From JACMQX01 sp040385105 (GTDB taxonomy: Bacteria; Pseudomonadota; Gammaproteobacteria; Burkholderiales; Burkholderiaceae_C), in NCBI GenBank assembly GCA_040385105.1, contig JAZKHY010000028.1, positions 1 through 64,000 of the forward strand: DNA of 64,000 nucleotides, given 5' to 3'. Shown piece after piece: positions 36,264 through 45,912 of the stretch. The first letter of the stretch is position 1; every line of letters begins with the position of its first letter. Below the pieces are notes generated by a model, which was given only the letters and a program-made list of their open reading frames with translations, was not told where the DNA came from and searched no databases. Both the position numbers and the translations under genes were made by a program.

Positions 36264-38096
36264 ATGTTTCCCCAGCGCCTTGACTCCAGCCTTGCCTATG
36301 ACATCGCCAAGGCGATGATGGACGGCTTCAACCGCCACTACCGGCTGTTCCGCACCGAGTCGTCGCGCGCCAAGCACCGCTTCGAGACGGCCGACTGGCA
36401 TGGCCAGCAGCGTGCCCAGCGCGAGCGAATCGAGTTCTACGACCTGCGGGTGCGCGAATGCTCCACCCGGCTGGAGCGCGAGTTCAAGGCAGGCGACCAG
36501 CCGATGGACATCTGGCAGCAGGTCAAGCTCCATTACATCGGACTGCTGGTCAACCACTACCAGCCGGAGCTGGCCGAAACCTTCTTCAATTCGGTGACGA
36601 CCAAGATCCTGCACCGCACGCACTTCCACAACGACTTCATCTTCGTGCGCCCGGCCGTCAGCACCGAGTACATCGAGAACGACGAACCGACGGCACGGCC
36701 CACCTATGTCGCCTGGTACCCGACGCGCGAGACGCTGCAGGAGACCCTGGTCGAAGTCATCCGCCACTTCGACCTGCGCCGTGAATTCGACAACCTGGAG
36801 CGCGACGCCGGCTATGTGCTGGAAGCCATGAGCAGCCGGCTCTACCAGGTCAAGCTGCGCGCCAACTTCCAGATCCAGGTGCTGTCCAGCCTGTTCTACC
36901 GGAACAAGGGCGCCTATGTGGTCGGCAAGATCATCAACGGCTTCAACGAGATCCCGTTCGCGCTTCCGGTCCTGCATAACCGGCAGGGCAAGCTGGTGAT
37001 CGACGCCGCGCTCTTCGGCGAGGACGACCTGCTCATCCTGTTCAGCTTTGCGCGCGCCTACTTCATGGTCGACATGGAAATCCCGTCGGCCTATGTGCAG
37101 TTCCTGCGCAGCATGATGCCGCGCAAGCCGCGCGCCGAAATCTACAACGCGCTCGGCCTGGCCAAGCAGGGCAAGACGCTGTTTTACCGCGACTTCCTCT
37201 ACCACCAGCGCCATTCGTCCGACAAGTTCCGCATTGCACCGGGCATCAAGGGCATGGTCATGCTGGTGTTCGACCTGCCGTCGTTTCCCTATGTGTTCAA
37301 GGTCATCAAGGACTACTACCCGCCGCAGAAAGACACGACGCGCGAGCAGATCAAGGGCAAGTACCTGCTGGTGAAGCAGCATGACCGCGTCGGCCGCATG
37401 GCCGACACCCTGGAATACAGCGAGGTCGCCTTCCCGCGGGACCGCTTCGACGATGAACTGATTGCCGAGATCGAGAAGTTCGCGCCCAGCCAGCTCGAGA
37501 TCAGTGACCGCGACGGCGACGGCAATACCGAAGTCATCATCAAGCACCTGTACATCGAGCGGCGCATGATCCCGCTGAACATCTACCTGCAGGAAGCCTT
37601 TGACGCCGGCAAGGACGACGAGCGCGCGCAGGAGCAGGTCGAGCGCGGCGTCATTGAATACGGCAATGCCATCAAGGACCTCGTGGCCGCCAACATCTTC
37701 CCCGGCGACATGCTGTGGAAGAACTTCGGCATCACGCGCCACGGCAAGGTCGTGTTCTACGACTACGACGAGATCGAATACATCACCGACTGCAACTTCC
37801 GCCGCGTGCCCGCGCCGCGCAACGAGGAAGAGGAAATGAGCGGCGAGGTCTGGTACAGCGTCGGCCCCAAGGATGTCTTCCCCGAGACCTTCGGCCCCTT
37901 CCTGCTGGGCAATGACGCGGTGCGCGAGGTGTTCATGAAGCACCACAGTGACCTGCTGGACGCCGCTTTCTGGCAGGCCCACAAGGAGCGCATCCAGGCC
38001 GGCCATGTGCATGACGTGTTTCCCTATGAGCGCGACAAGCGCTTCATCGCCCAGCACAGCGGGGAGTCCGGCATGGCGGCGGGGATTGCAGGATGA
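36264..38096 (+). CDS. aceK: Isocitrate dehydrogenase kinase/phosphatase
   Basis: A 610-aa bifunctional enzyme that switches isocitrate dehydrogenase off and on by phosphorylation, directing carbon to the glyoxylate shunt. Diagnostic segments are LAYDIAKAMMDGFNRHYRLFR at the N-terminus, PGIKGMVMLVFDLPSFPYVFKVIKD (nucleotide-binding region) and GNAIKDLVAANIFPGDML followed by FGITRHGKVVFYDYDEIEY. It is separated from aceA/aceB, which are not in the window. Its stop overlaps the next ATG (ATGA). Confidence 0.97.
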   Translation: MFPQRLDSSLAYDIAKAMMDGFNRHYRLFRTESSRAKHRFETADWHGQQRAQRERIEFYDLRVRECSTRLEREFKAGDQPMDIWQQVKLHYIGLLVNHYQPELAETFFNSVTTKILHRTHFHNDFIFVRPAVSTEYIENDEPTARPTYVAWYPTRETLQETLVEVIRHFDLRREFDNLERDAGYVLEAMSSRLYQVKLRANFQIQVLSSLFYRNKGAYVVGKIINGFNEIPFALPVLHNRQGKLVIDAALFGEDDLLILFSFARAYFMVDMEIPSAYVQFLRSMMPRKPRAEIYNALGLAKQGKTLFYRDFLYHQRHSSDKFRIAPGIKGMVMLVFDLPSFPYVFKVIKDYYPPQKDTTREQIKGKYLLVKQHDRVGRMADTLEYSEVAFPRDRFDDELIAEIEKFAPSQLEISDRDGDGNTEVIIKHLYIERRMIPLNIYLQEAFDAGKDDERAQEQVERGVIEYGNAIKDLVAANIFPGDMLWKNFGITRHGKVVFYDYDEIEYITDCNFRRVPAPRNEEEEMSGEVWYSVGPKDVFPETFGPFLLGNDAVREVFMKHHSDLLDAAFWQAHKERIQAGHVHDVFPYERDKRFIAQHSGESGMAAGIAG

Positions 38097-38623
38097 ACCG
38101 CGACGCCTGGGAGCTTGCCAGCTTCGTCGTCACGGCGCTGGGCCTGCCCTTTGCGATCGCCTTTTTCATCTGGGGCGAGCGCAAGGAGCGCGACAACGAG
38201 GAGGAAGAGGCCTACCAGCTGCTGTCTGACGCCTACAACGACTTCCTCAAGATCGTGCTGCAGAACGCCGACCTGCGGCTGCGCACCAACGAGCCGCTGG
38301 ACAACCCGACCCCCGAGCAGAACGAACGCATCCTGGTCATCTACGACATGCTGATCTCGCTGTTCGAGCGCGCCTACATCGTCGCCTGGACGCAGAACAT
38401 GAGCGAGCTTGAAAGACGCCGCTGGAACAGCTGGGACGACTTCATGCGCGAGTGGTGCCGGCGCGAGAACTTTTTCAATGCGCTGCCCCTCCTGCTGCGC
38501 GGGGAAGACCCCCAGTTCCAGAAATACATCCTGCGCGTGGCCGAGGAAGAGCGCGGCTCGCAGTTCACCCAGTCACTGACCCACACCCTCATCCAGACTT
38601 CCCAAGGAGCAAACCATGTCTGA
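38093..38623 (+). CDS. Small single-pass membrane protein, function unknown
   Basis: 176 aa with one N-terminal transmembrane segment (about residues 8-27, ASFVVTALGLPFAIAFFIW), then a charged region GERKERDNEEEEAYQ and a helical soluble domain rich in Trp/Arg (RRRWNSWDDFMREWCRRENFF). No family was recognised with certainty. It overlaps aceK by four bases and the thiolase gene by eight, so it is translated within that operon. A structural or sensing role at the membrane is only a guess. Confidence 0.8.
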   Translation: MNRDAWELASFVVTALGLPFAIAFFIWGERKERDNEEEEAYQLLSDAYNDFLKIVLQNADLRLRTNEPLDNPTPEQNERILVIYDMLISLFERAYIVAWTQNMSELERRRWNSWDDFMREWCRRENFFNALPLLLRGEDPQFQKYILRVAEEERGSQFTQSLTHTLIQTSQGANHV

Positions 38624-39797
38624 TTCCATCGTCATCCTCGGCGCAGCCCGCACCCCCATGGGCGGCTTCCAGGGCGACTTCACTTCCCTGGCCGCCCACG
38701 ACCTCGGCGGCGCCGCCATCAAGGCCGCCGTGGAGCGTGCCGGCATTGCCCCCGAAAAAGTTGACGAAGTCCTGTTCGGCAACTGCCTGATGGCAGGCCA
38801 GGGCCAGGCGCCGGCACGCCAGGCCGGCTTCAAGGGCGGGCTGCCCGCCAGCACCGGCGCGGTCACACTGTCCAAGATGTGCGGCTCGGGCATGGAAGCC
38901 ACCATGCTGGCCTATGACCAACTGGTCGCCGGCAGCCGCGACGTCATGGTCTCGGGCGGCATGGAGAGCATGACCAATGCGCCGCACCTGATGCTCAAGG
39001 GCCGCAGCGGCGTGCGCATCGGCCACGACCGCATCTATGACCACATGATGCTCGACGGCCTGGAAGACGCCTACGAACCCGGCCGCGCCATGGGCACCTT
39101 CGGCGAGCAGTGCGCCGACAAGTACAAATTCACCCGCGAGGCGCAGGACGCCTTCGCCACCGCCAGCGTCAAGCGCGCCAAGGCGGCCACCGAGTCCGGC
39201 GCGTTCCAGGCAGAGATCACGCCCATCACCGTCAAGGGCCGCAGCGGCGAGACGGTGATCAGCATTGACGAGGGCCCGGGCAAGGTCAAGCTCGACAAGA
39301 TCGCCACGCTCAAGCCCGCCTTCCGCAAGGACGGCACCATCACCGCCGCCTCCAGCTCGTCCATCAACGACGGGGCCGCTGCGCTGGTGCTGTCGCGCGA
39401 ATCCACCGCTTCAGCCCTGGGTGCAAAGCCCATCGCCCGCATCGTCGGCCACGCCACCTTTGCACAGGCACCCGAGTGGTTCACCACGGCACCGGTCGGC
39501 GCCGTCAACAAGCTGCTCAAGAAGATCGGCTGGACGGTGAAAGACGTGGACCTGTGGGAAGTGAATGAGGCTTTTGCCGTCGTGCCCATGGCGGCGATGG
39601 AAGAGCTGGGCATCAGCCACGACATCGTCAACGTCAACGGCGGCGCCTGCGCGCTGGGCCACCCGATTGGCGCCAGCGGCGCCCGCATCATCGTCACGCT
39701 GATCCACGCGCTCAAGGCGCGCGGCCTGAAGAAGGGCATCGCCACGCTGTGCATTGGCGGCGGCGAAGGCACGGCGCTGGCCGTCGAGCTGGTCTGA
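38616..39797 (+). CDS. Acetyl-CoA C-acetyltransferase (thiolase)
   Basis: A 393-aa thiolase. The acylated cysteine is in LSKMCGSGMEATMLAYD, the second active-site block is WEVNEAFAVVPMAAMEELG (with NEAF), and the C-terminal block has GGACALGHPIGASGARI and CIGGGEG. AAGGAG lies before the ATG. It cleaves acetoacetyl-CoA or 3-ketoacyl-CoA, and would consume acetoacetyl-CoA arising from leucine-derived acetoacetate. It overlaps the small membrane protein gene by eight bases. Confidence 0.94.
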   Translation: MSDSIVILGAARTPMGGFQGDFTSLAAHDLGGAAIKAAVERAGIAPEKVDEVLFGNCLMAGQGQAPARQAGFKGGLPASTGAVTLSKMCGSGMEATMLAYDQLVAGSRDVMVSGGMESMTNAPHLMLKGRSGVRIGHDRIYDHMMLDGLEDAYEPGRAMGTFGEQCADKYKFTREAQDAFATASVKRAKAATESGAFQAEITPITVKGRSGETVISIDEGPGKVKLDKIATLKPAFRKDGTITAASSSSINDGAAALVLSRESTASALGAKPIARIVGHATFAQAPEWFTTAPVGAVNKLLKKIGWTVKDVDLWEVNEAFAVVPMAAMEELGISHDIVNVNGGACALGHPIGASGARIIVTLIHALKARGLKKGIATLCIGGGEGTALAVELV

Positions 39798-39810
39798 ACA
39801 GGGTGCCCCC

Positions 39811-40938
39811 GTGCTGCTGACCCAAGACCAGGAAATGGTGCGCGACGCCGTCCGCGCCTATGCGCAGGAACAGCTCTGGCCCAACGCCGCGAAGTGGGAC
39901 ACGGAGCACCATTTCCCCAAAGACGCGCACAAGGGCCTGGCGGAACTCGGCGCCTACGGCATCTGTGTGCCCGAGGAGTTCGGCGGCGCCAACCTTGACT
40001 ACGTCACGCTCTCGCTGGTGCTGGAAGAAATCGCGGCCGGCGATGGCGGCACCAGTACCGCCATCAGCGTGACCAACTGCCCGGTCAATGCCATCCTCAT
40101 GCGCTACGGCAACGCGGCGCAGAAGAAGCAGTGGCTCGTGCCGCTGGCGCAGGGGCAAATGCTGGGCGCTTTCTGCCTGACCGAGCCGCATGTGGGCAGC
40201 GATGCATCGGCGCTCAAGACCACGGCCCGGCGGGACGGAGACAGCTACGTGCTCAATGGCGTCAAGCAGTTCATCACCAGCGGCAAATACGGCGACGTGG
40301 CCATCGTCATCGCCGTGACCGACAAGGGCGCCGGCAAGAAGGGCATGAGCGCCTTCATCGTGCCCACCGATGCGCCAGGCTACATGGTCGCGAGCCTGGA
40401 AGACAAGCTCGGCCAGCATTCCAGCGACACGGCGCAGATCAGGTTTGACGACTGCCGCATCCCGGCTGAAAACCTGATCGGCAGCGAAGGCGAAGGCTAC
40501 CGCATTGCGCTGGGCGGGCTGGAAGGCGGGCGCATCGGCATCGCCTCCCAGGCGATCGGCATGGCGCGCAGCGCCTTCGACGTGGCGGTCGCCTATGCGA
40601 AGGAACGCGAGAGCTTCGGCCAGCCGATCTTCAACCACCAGGCCGTGGGCTTCCGCCTGGCCGAGTGCGCCATGAAGATCGAGGCCGCGCGCCAGCTCAC
40701 CTGGCATGCCGCCAGCCTGCGCGACGCCGGCCGCCCGTGCCTGAAGGAAGCTGCCATGGCCAAGCTGTTTGCCACCGAGATGGCCGAGCAGGTCTGCAGC
40801 GCCGCCATCCAGACGCTGGGCGGCTACGGCTATGTGCGGGACTTCCCGGTCGAGCGGATCTACCGCGATGTGCGCGTCTGCCAGATTTACGAAGGCACGT
40901 CGGACGTGCAGAAGATACTGATCCAGCGCTCGTTATGA
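39811..40938 (+). CDS. Acyl-CoA dehydrogenase
   Basis: 375 aa. Signatures are FCLTEPHVGSDASALKTTA, FITSGKYGDVAIVIAVTD and QTLGGYGYVRDFPVERIYRD; the catalytic Glu is in GLEGGRIGIASQAIG, the usual helix position of short/medium-chain and butyryl-type enzymes. The start is a GTG at 39811, 13 bases after the thiolase stop, because LLTQDQEMVRDAVR is the family N-terminus; an ATG at 39835 would trim it. It probably oxidises a short-chain acyl-CoA in the same pathway as the thiolase. Confidence 0.92.
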   Translation: MLLTQDQEMVRDAVRAYAQEQLWPNAAKWDTEHHFPKDAHKGLAELGAYGICVPEEFGGANLDYVTLSLVLEEIAAGDGGTSTAISVTNCPVNAILMRYGNAAQKKQWLVPLAQGQMLGAFCLTEPHVGSDASALKTTARRDGDSYVLNGVKQFITSGKYGDVAIVIAVTDKGAGKKGMSAFIVPTDAPGYMVASLEDKLGQHSSDTAQIRFDDCRIPAENLIGSEGEGYRIALGGLEGGRIGIASQAIGMARSAFDVAVAYAKERESFGQPIFNHQAVGFRLAECAMKIEAARQLTWHAASLRDAGRPCLKEAAMAKLFATEMAEQVCSAAIQTLGGYGYVRDFPVERIYRDVRVCQIYEGTSDVQKILIQRSL

Positions 40939-40987
40939 TGGCTGCCTGCGGGTGCCTTCCGGCGCCCGGGGGTCCCACGGCAACATC

Positions 40988-42391
40988 ATGAGAATCATCA
41001 TTCTGGGGGCGGGCCGCGTCGGCGAGAGCGTTGCCGAGAGCCTGGTGTCGGAGCAGAACGACATCACCATCATCGACACCGATGCGCCGCGCCTGCGCGA
41101 GCTGGAAGACCGGCTCGACCTGCGCGGCGTCGCCGGCAACGGCATTCATTCTGCGGTCCTGCAGCGCGCGGGCGCCGAAGATGCCGACATGCTGATCGCC
41201 TGCGCCGCGCTGGACGAAACCAACCTGGTGGCCTGCAAGGTCGCGCACGACCAGTTCAACATTCCCACCACCATCGCACGGCTGCGCTCACCCGAGTTCC
41301 TCGGCGACAACCCGCTGCTGGGCAAGGGCGGCTTCGCGGTGGACCATGTGATCTGCCCCGAAGAGTCGGTCATGCGCTACATCCAGCAGCTCATCGACTA
41401 CCCGGAAGCGCTGCAGGTGCTGGAGTTCTCCCGGGGCCGGGTGCACCTCATCGCCGTGCGGGCCCAGGCCGGCAGCGCGCTGGTGAACCACACCATCGGC
41501 GAGTTCGGCGAGCTGTTCCCGCAGGCACCGATGCGGGTGGTTGCCGTCTACCGGCAGGATGCGGAAGTCGCCTGCGAGGCCGACACCCGCATCCTGGCCG
41601 GGGACGAGGTCTTCCTGCTGGCCGGCAAGGAAGTCATCCGCCAGGTGCTCTCCGCCATCCACAACACCGACCAGCCGGTGCGCCGGGTCATGATTGCCGG
41701 CGGCGGCAAGGTCGGCCTGCGGCTGGCGCGGCGGCTGGAGAACCAGTGCCAGGTCAAGCTCATCGAGCAGGACAAGACGCGCTGCGAATACCTGGCAACC
41801 CAGCTTCCCACCGACACGCTGGTGCTGCGCGGCGACGGCACCGACGAAGACCTGCTGACCGACGAGAACGTCGGCGGACTGGACCTCTTCCTGGCGCTGA
41901 CCAGCGACGACGAGGACAACATCCTGTCGGCCATGCTGGCCAAGCGCCTGGGCGCGCGGCGCGTGCTGGCGCTCATCAACCGCCGCGCCTATGCCGAGAT
42001 GATGCAGGGCAGCACCATTGACATCGCGGTGTCGCCCGCCCAGACGGTGATCGGCGAGCTGCTGGCCCATGTGCGGCGCGGCGACGTGGTGGCGGTGCAC
42101 AGCCTGCGCAGGGGCGCAGCCGAGGCGCTGGAGGGCGTGGCGCGTGGCGATGCCAAGACCTCGCGGCTGGTCGGCAGGCGGGTGGACCAGATCGCGCTTC
42201 CGGCAGGTGCCCGCATCGGTGCCATCGTGCGTGGCGGCGGCGAAGGCGGCGAAGGTGAGGGGGGCCAGGTCCTCATGCCGCACCACGACACGGTGATTGA
42301 ACCGGACGACCACCTCGTCATCTTCATACCCCACAAGCGGCTGGTGCGTGAGGTGGAGCGGCTGTTCCAGGTCAGCGCGACCTTCTTCTAG
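40988..42391 (+). CDS. trkA: Trk system potassium transporter TrkA
   Basis: A 467-aa cytoplasmic regulatory subunit of Trk potassium uptake. It has two RCK modules, each with an NAD-binding Rossmann start (MRIIILGAGRVGESVAESL; VMIAGGGKVGLRLARRL) followed by a TrkA_C domain. The start at 40988 gives the canonical N-terminus; an ATG 36 bases upstream is in frame but atypical. Two bases separate it from trkH. Confidence 0.97.
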   Translation: MRIIILGAGRVGESVAESLVSEQNDITIIDTDAPRLRELEDRLDLRGVAGNGIHSAVLQRAGAEDADMLIACAALDETNLVACKVAHDQFNIPTTIARLRSPEFLGDNPLLGKGGFAVDHVICPEESVMRYIQQLIDYPEALQVLEFSRGRVHLIAVRAQAGSALVNHTIGEFGELFPQAPMRVVAVYRQDAEVACEADTRILAGDEVFLLAGKEVIRQVLSAIHNTDQPVRRVMIAGGGKVGLRLARRLENQCQVKLIEQDKTRCEYLATQLPTDTLVLRGDGTDEDLLTDENVGGLDLFLALTSDDEDNILSAMLAKRLGARRVLALINRRAYAEMMQGSTIDIAVSPAQTVIGELLAHVRRGDVVAVHSLRRGAAEALEGVARGDAKTSRLVGRRVDQIALPAGARIGAIVRGGGEGGEGEGGQVLMPHHDTVIEPDDHLVIFIPHKRLVREVERLFQVSATFF

Positions 42392-42393
42392 CC

Positions 42394-43854
42394 ATGCACA
42401 GCCTCTACCCCGTCCTGGCCGTTTTCGCGCGCGTGCTCGGCGGCTTCTCGCTGGCGTTCCTCGTGCCGCTGGCCTGGTCTTTCATGTCGGACGATGCCAC
42501 GCTGGAGCGGGTCTGGGTCGGCGCACTGCTGGCTACCGCTGTATCGGCATGGGTTCTCTGGCTCGTCTCGCGCCACCACCGCCGCGAGCTGCAGCCCAAG
42601 GACGGTTTCCTGCTGGTGAACCTGGTCTGGATCGTGCTGCCGGCCTTTGCCGCCGTGCCGCTGGTGCTGACCATCCCGGGCATCCGATGGTCGGTGGCCT
42701 ACTTCGAGGCCATGAGCGCCCTCACGGCCACCGGCGCGACGGCGCTGTCGGGGCTCGATGCGCTGCCCATTTCGGTCAATGTCTGGCGCTGCTTCATGCA
42801 GTTCATCGGCGGCCTGGGCATCATGCTGCTGGTGGTGGCCATCCTGCCGCTGCTGGGCCTGGGTGGCGTGCAGATCTACAAGGCCGAGACGCCCGGCCCG
42901 ATGAAAGACACCAAGCTCACGCCGCGCATCGCCGAGACGGCGCGCGGTCTGTGGGGCGTGTACTTTGCGCTGTCGCTGGCCTGCTTCCTGGCCTACCGCT
43001 GGGCCGGCATGAGCTGGCCCGACGCCTTCATGCACATGTGCACCACCATGGGCCTGGGCGGCTTCTCGTCGCATGATGCGAGCTTCGGCTTCTGGAACTC
43101 GCCGCTGCTGGAGTCGGTCGCCATCGTCTTCATGGCGCTGTCGGGCATCAGTTTTGCGCGCTACTTCATTGCCTGGCGCGCAAAGTCGCTCGCTTCGCTG
43201 GTGCGCGATGTGGAAGTCCGCGCCTATGTCGTCGTGCTCGTCGCCTCCATCGGCCTCATCAGCCTGCTGCTGGCCGCGCAGCGCATCTACCCGGGCTATC
43301 CCGAGGCATTGCGCATGGCGGCCTTCCATGTGGTGTCGATGGCCACCACCACCGGCTATGCGTCCACCGACTACAGCCTCTGGCCCTCGTTCGCGCCGGT
43401 GCTGATGATCTTCCTCGGCTGCTTTGCCTCGTGCGCTGGCTCGACCGGCGGCGGCATCAAGATGGTCCGCATGATCCTGCTCATCAAGCAGGCGCGGCGC
43501 GAGCTGGTGCGCATCATGCACCCGCGCGTGGTCAATCCGGTCACGCTGGGCGGCGCGGTGCTGCCGGCCACCGTCATTGCCGCCGTCATGGCCTACATGC
43601 TGATCTACGGGGCCAGCATGGTCGGGCTCACCCTGCTGCTGCTGCTGTCGGGGCTGGACCTTGTCACAGCTTTTTCTGCCGTCATCGTCTGCGTGAACAA
43701 CATCGGCCCGGGGCTGGGCATGGTCGGGCCTTCCTCCACTTTCGGCGTGCTGAACGACTTCCAGATCAGCGTCTGCACTTTTGGCATGCTGCTCGGCCGG
43801 CTGGAGCTGCTGAGCGTTCTGGTGCTGTTCACCAGCCAGTTCTGGCGCAAATGA
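42394..43854 (+). CDS. trkH: Trk system potassium uptake protein TrkH
   Basis: A 486-aa membrane channel subunit with about ten or more hydrophobic helices and four pore-loop repeats. Selectivity-loop segments include SALTATGATALSGL, CTTMGLGGFSSHD, MATTTGYASTDYS and NNIGPGLGMVGPS. It forms the K+ pathway regulated by TrkA, encoded just upstream. Its stop overlaps the ATG of the YchJ-like gene. Confidence 0.96.
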   Translation: MHSLYPVLAVFARVLGGFSLAFLVPLAWSFMSDDATLERVWVGALLATAVSAWVLWLVSRHHRRELQPKDGFLLVNLVWIVLPAFAAVPLVLTIPGIRWSVAYFEAMSALTATGATALSGLDALPISVNVWRCFMQFIGGLGIMLLVVAILPLLGLGGVQIYKAETPGPMKDTKLTPRIAETARGLWGVYFALSLACFLAYRWAGMSWPDAFMHMCTTMGLGGFSSHDASFGFWNSPLLESVAIVFMALSGISFARYFIAWRAKSLASLVRDVEVRAYVVVLVASIGLISLLLAAQRIYPGYPEALRMAAFHVVSMATTTGYASTDYSLWPSFAPVLMIFLGCFASCAGSTGGGIKMVRMILLIKQARRELVRIMHPRVVNPVTLGGAVLPATVIAAVMAYMLIYGASMVGLTLLLLLSGLDLVTAFSAVIVCVNNIGPGLGMVGPSSTFGVLNDFQISVCTFGMLLGRLELLSVLVLFTSQFWRK

Positions 43855-44285
43855 CACCGCTTGCCGCGCGCACACCCGGGCCGGCCATGGCGTGCCCCTG
43901 CGGCCGTGCGGGCAAGCCGGGCGGGGTGGCTGCCTACCTCCAGTGCTGCGGCCGCCATATCGAGCCTTTCAATGACCAGCCGGCCCCGGACGCCGAGTCC
44001 CTGATGCGCTCGCGCTACACCGCTTTCGTGCTGGAGCGTCCGCAGTATTTGCTCGCCACCTGGCACAGCGGCACGCGGCCGCCGGACCTGCAGCTTGAGC
44101 CGGGCGTGAAATGGCTGGGCCTTGAGGTGCGCCTGCACCGGCAGACCGGACCCGCCCACGCGGAAGTCGAATTCGTCGCACGCCATCGCGACGGCACTGG
44201 CCGCGCGGCGCGGCTTCATGAACTCAGCCGGTTCGCCAGGGAGGACGGCCGCTGGTATTACGTCGACGGGGATGCGCTGCCGTGA
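43851..44285 (+). CDS. YchJ-family SEC-C/zinc-motif protein
   Basis: A 144-aa protein with an N-terminal Cys cluster (MACPCGRAGKPGG, then YLQCCGRHI) that should bind zinc and the YchJ core RSRYTAFVLERPQYLLATWH, with WLGLEVRLHR and the terminal WYYVDGDALP. The function of the family is unknown. The ATG overlaps the trkH stop (ATGA); a second ATG at 43887 would start just before the Cys cluster and is also reasonable. Confidence 0.88.
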   Translation: MTPLAARTPGPAMACPCGRAGKPGGVAAYLQCCGRHIEPFNDQPAPDAESLMRSRYTAFVLERPQYLLATWHSGTRPPDLQLEPGVKWLGLEVRLHRQTGPAHAEVEFVARHRDGTGRAARLHELSRFAREDGRWYYVDGDALP

Positions 44286-45109
44286 AACGCTGGCTTGTTT
44301 TTGCGCTGGCCCTTGCCGCCATCGCGATCTGGACGGTCATGCTGGAGCCGCGCTGGCTGGCGCAGCGCGAACTGACGCATCGCATGGCCGGCTGGCAGGG
44401 GCCGCCCGGGCTGAAGGTGGCGGTGGCGTCCGACTGGCACCTCACCCGGCGCTGGTTCTGGCGGGTGACGACGGTGGAGCGCGCCGCGCGGATCGTCGAT
44501 GCGATCAATGCAGCGCGCCCTGATGTCATCCTGTTGCCCGGCGACTTCATCGCCAGCGACTTCGCGCAGGACCAGGCTGGCGCCGAAGAGGAAATTGCCG
44601 CCGTGCTCGGCCGGCTCAAGGCGCCGCTGGGGGTGTACGCCGTGCTGGGCAATCACGACTGGTGGCATGACGGCGCGAAGATGCGGGCTTCCTTCATGCG
44701 CCAAGGTATCAAGGTGCTGGAGAATGAGTCGGTTCCTTTGCCCGGGACCAGGCTCTGGGTGACCGGCATCGGCGACGATTTCACCGGGCATTCCCGGCCC
44801 GCGCGGGCGGTGGCGGGCCTGCCGCCCGGCGCGCAGGCCCTGGTGCTGATGCACGACCCTGCCAGCCTGAAAGCCCTGCCGCCTGTCAAGGGCCTCGTCG
44901 TCGCCGGCCACACCCACGGCGGCCAGGTCGCGATCCCGTTCTGGGGCGCCCTGGTGGTGCCGGGGGCGGCGCCGCGCGAATGGGCCTATGGCTGGGTGGA
45001 GCATGGGGCCCATCGCATGTATGTGACCAGCGGCGTCGGCGTGAGCATCCTGCCGGTGCGGTTCAACCGCCGCCCGGAATGGGTGATGATTTCCATCACC
45101 GCTGAATGA
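44282..45109 (+). CDS. Calcineurin-like metallophosphoesterase, membrane-anchored
   Basis: 275 aa. One N-terminal membrane segment (about 4-22) precedes the metallophosphoesterase domain: VASDWHLTR (DxH), LLPGDFIASD, VLGNHDWW and VVAGHTHGGQVAIP. Such proteins (YkuE-like) act on phosphoesters or lipids at the membrane; the substrate is unknown. The start is a GTG overlapping the YchJ-like stop (GTGA). Confidence 0.92.
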   Translation: MKRWLVFALALAAIAIWTVMLEPRWLAQRELTHRMAGWQGPPGLKVAVASDWHLTRRWFWRVTTVERAARIVDAINAARPDVILLPGDFIASDFAQDQAGAEEEIAAVLGRLKAPLGVYAVLGNHDWWHDGAKMRASFMRQGIKVLENESVPLPGTRLWVTGIGDDFTGHSRPARAVAGLPPGAQALVLMHDPASLKALPPVKGLVVAGHTHGGQVAIPFWGALVVPGAAPREWAYGWVEHGAHRMYVTSGVGVSILPVRFNRRPEWVMISITAE

Positions 45110-45123
45110 ACAAGGAACAGGAA

Positions 45124-45792
45124 ATGCGATTTGACGCTGTGCTCTTCGACTGCGATGGTGTCCTCGTCGACAGCGAGCCCATCACCAACGGCGTGCTGCG
45201 CGACATGCTGGAGGAGCTGGGCTGGAAGCTCACACCCCAAGAGTGCATGCGCATCTTTGTCGGCAAGGCGGTGCAGGACGAGGCCGCGACGATCGAGGCC
45301 AACACCGGCAAGCCCGTGACCGGGGAATGGATCGCCAGCTTCCGCAAGCGCCGCAACGAGGGCCTGGTCGAGCGCGTCAAGCCGATTGACGGCGCGGTCC
45401 CGGCGGTGGCGCAGATCCATGCCGCCTGGCAGGGCCGCATTGCCTGCGCGTCAGGCGCCGACCGGTTCAAGGTCGAACTCCAGATGGACAAGTGCGGCCT
45501 CATGCCGTACTTCAAGGGCCGGATCTTCAGCGGGCACGAAATGCCGCGCTCCAAGCCCGCGCCCGATGTGTACCTGGCTGCGGCCGCGGCGCTCGGCGTG
45601 GACCCGGCACGGTGCGCGGTGATCGAGGACACGGTCACGGGTGTCGCGGCCGGTGTTGCCGCCGGCGCCACCGTGTTCGGCTACAGCCCGGGCGGGGTGG
45701 GGCACGACGCGCCCGCGGCATTGCGCGCCGCCGGCGCGGCCGATATATTTGCCTCGATGGGGGCTTTGGGCAAGCTGCTCGGCATGCCCTGA
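45124..45792 (+). CDS. HAD-superfamily phosphatase (beta-phosphoglucomutase/Gph-like)
   Basis: 222 aa. Motif I is AVLFDCDGVLVDSEP, motif II lies at CASGADRFKVEL, the Lys motif is PRSKPAPDVYL and motif IV is CAVIEDTVTGVAAGVAAG. It belongs to HAD subfamily IA with a helical cap, like YieH/GS1-type sugar phosphatases. The ATG at 45124 has AAGGA seven bases upstream; an ATG at 45106 overlapping the previous stop would add six residues. Confidence 0.92.
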   Translation: MRFDAVLFDCDGVLVDSEPITNGVLRDMLEELGWKLTPQECMRIFVGKAVQDEAATIEANTGKPVTGEWIASFRKRRNEGLVERVKPIDGAVPAVAQIHAAWQGRIACASGADRFKVELQMDKCGLMPYFKGRIFSGHEMPRSKPAPDVYLAAAAALGVDPARCAVIEDTVTGVAAGVAAGATVFGYSPGGVGHDAPAALRAAGAADIFASMGALGKLLGMP

Positions 45793-45912
45793 AAACCGGG
45801 TTATTGGTACTTTAGGAGCATTCGTATTTACTTACGCGAGCCCGGCCGCCATGCGCGATGATGTTGATGTACCAGCCTGCACGCCACTGCATCCCGAAAG
45901 GAGTCAATCAAT

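Noticed and set aside
35433..38057. An 874-aa minus-strand open frame opposite carbonic anhydrase and aceK.
   Set aside because: Both plus-strand genes carry clear catalytic motifs; the minus frame is low-complexity His/Val/Asp-rich shadow sequence.
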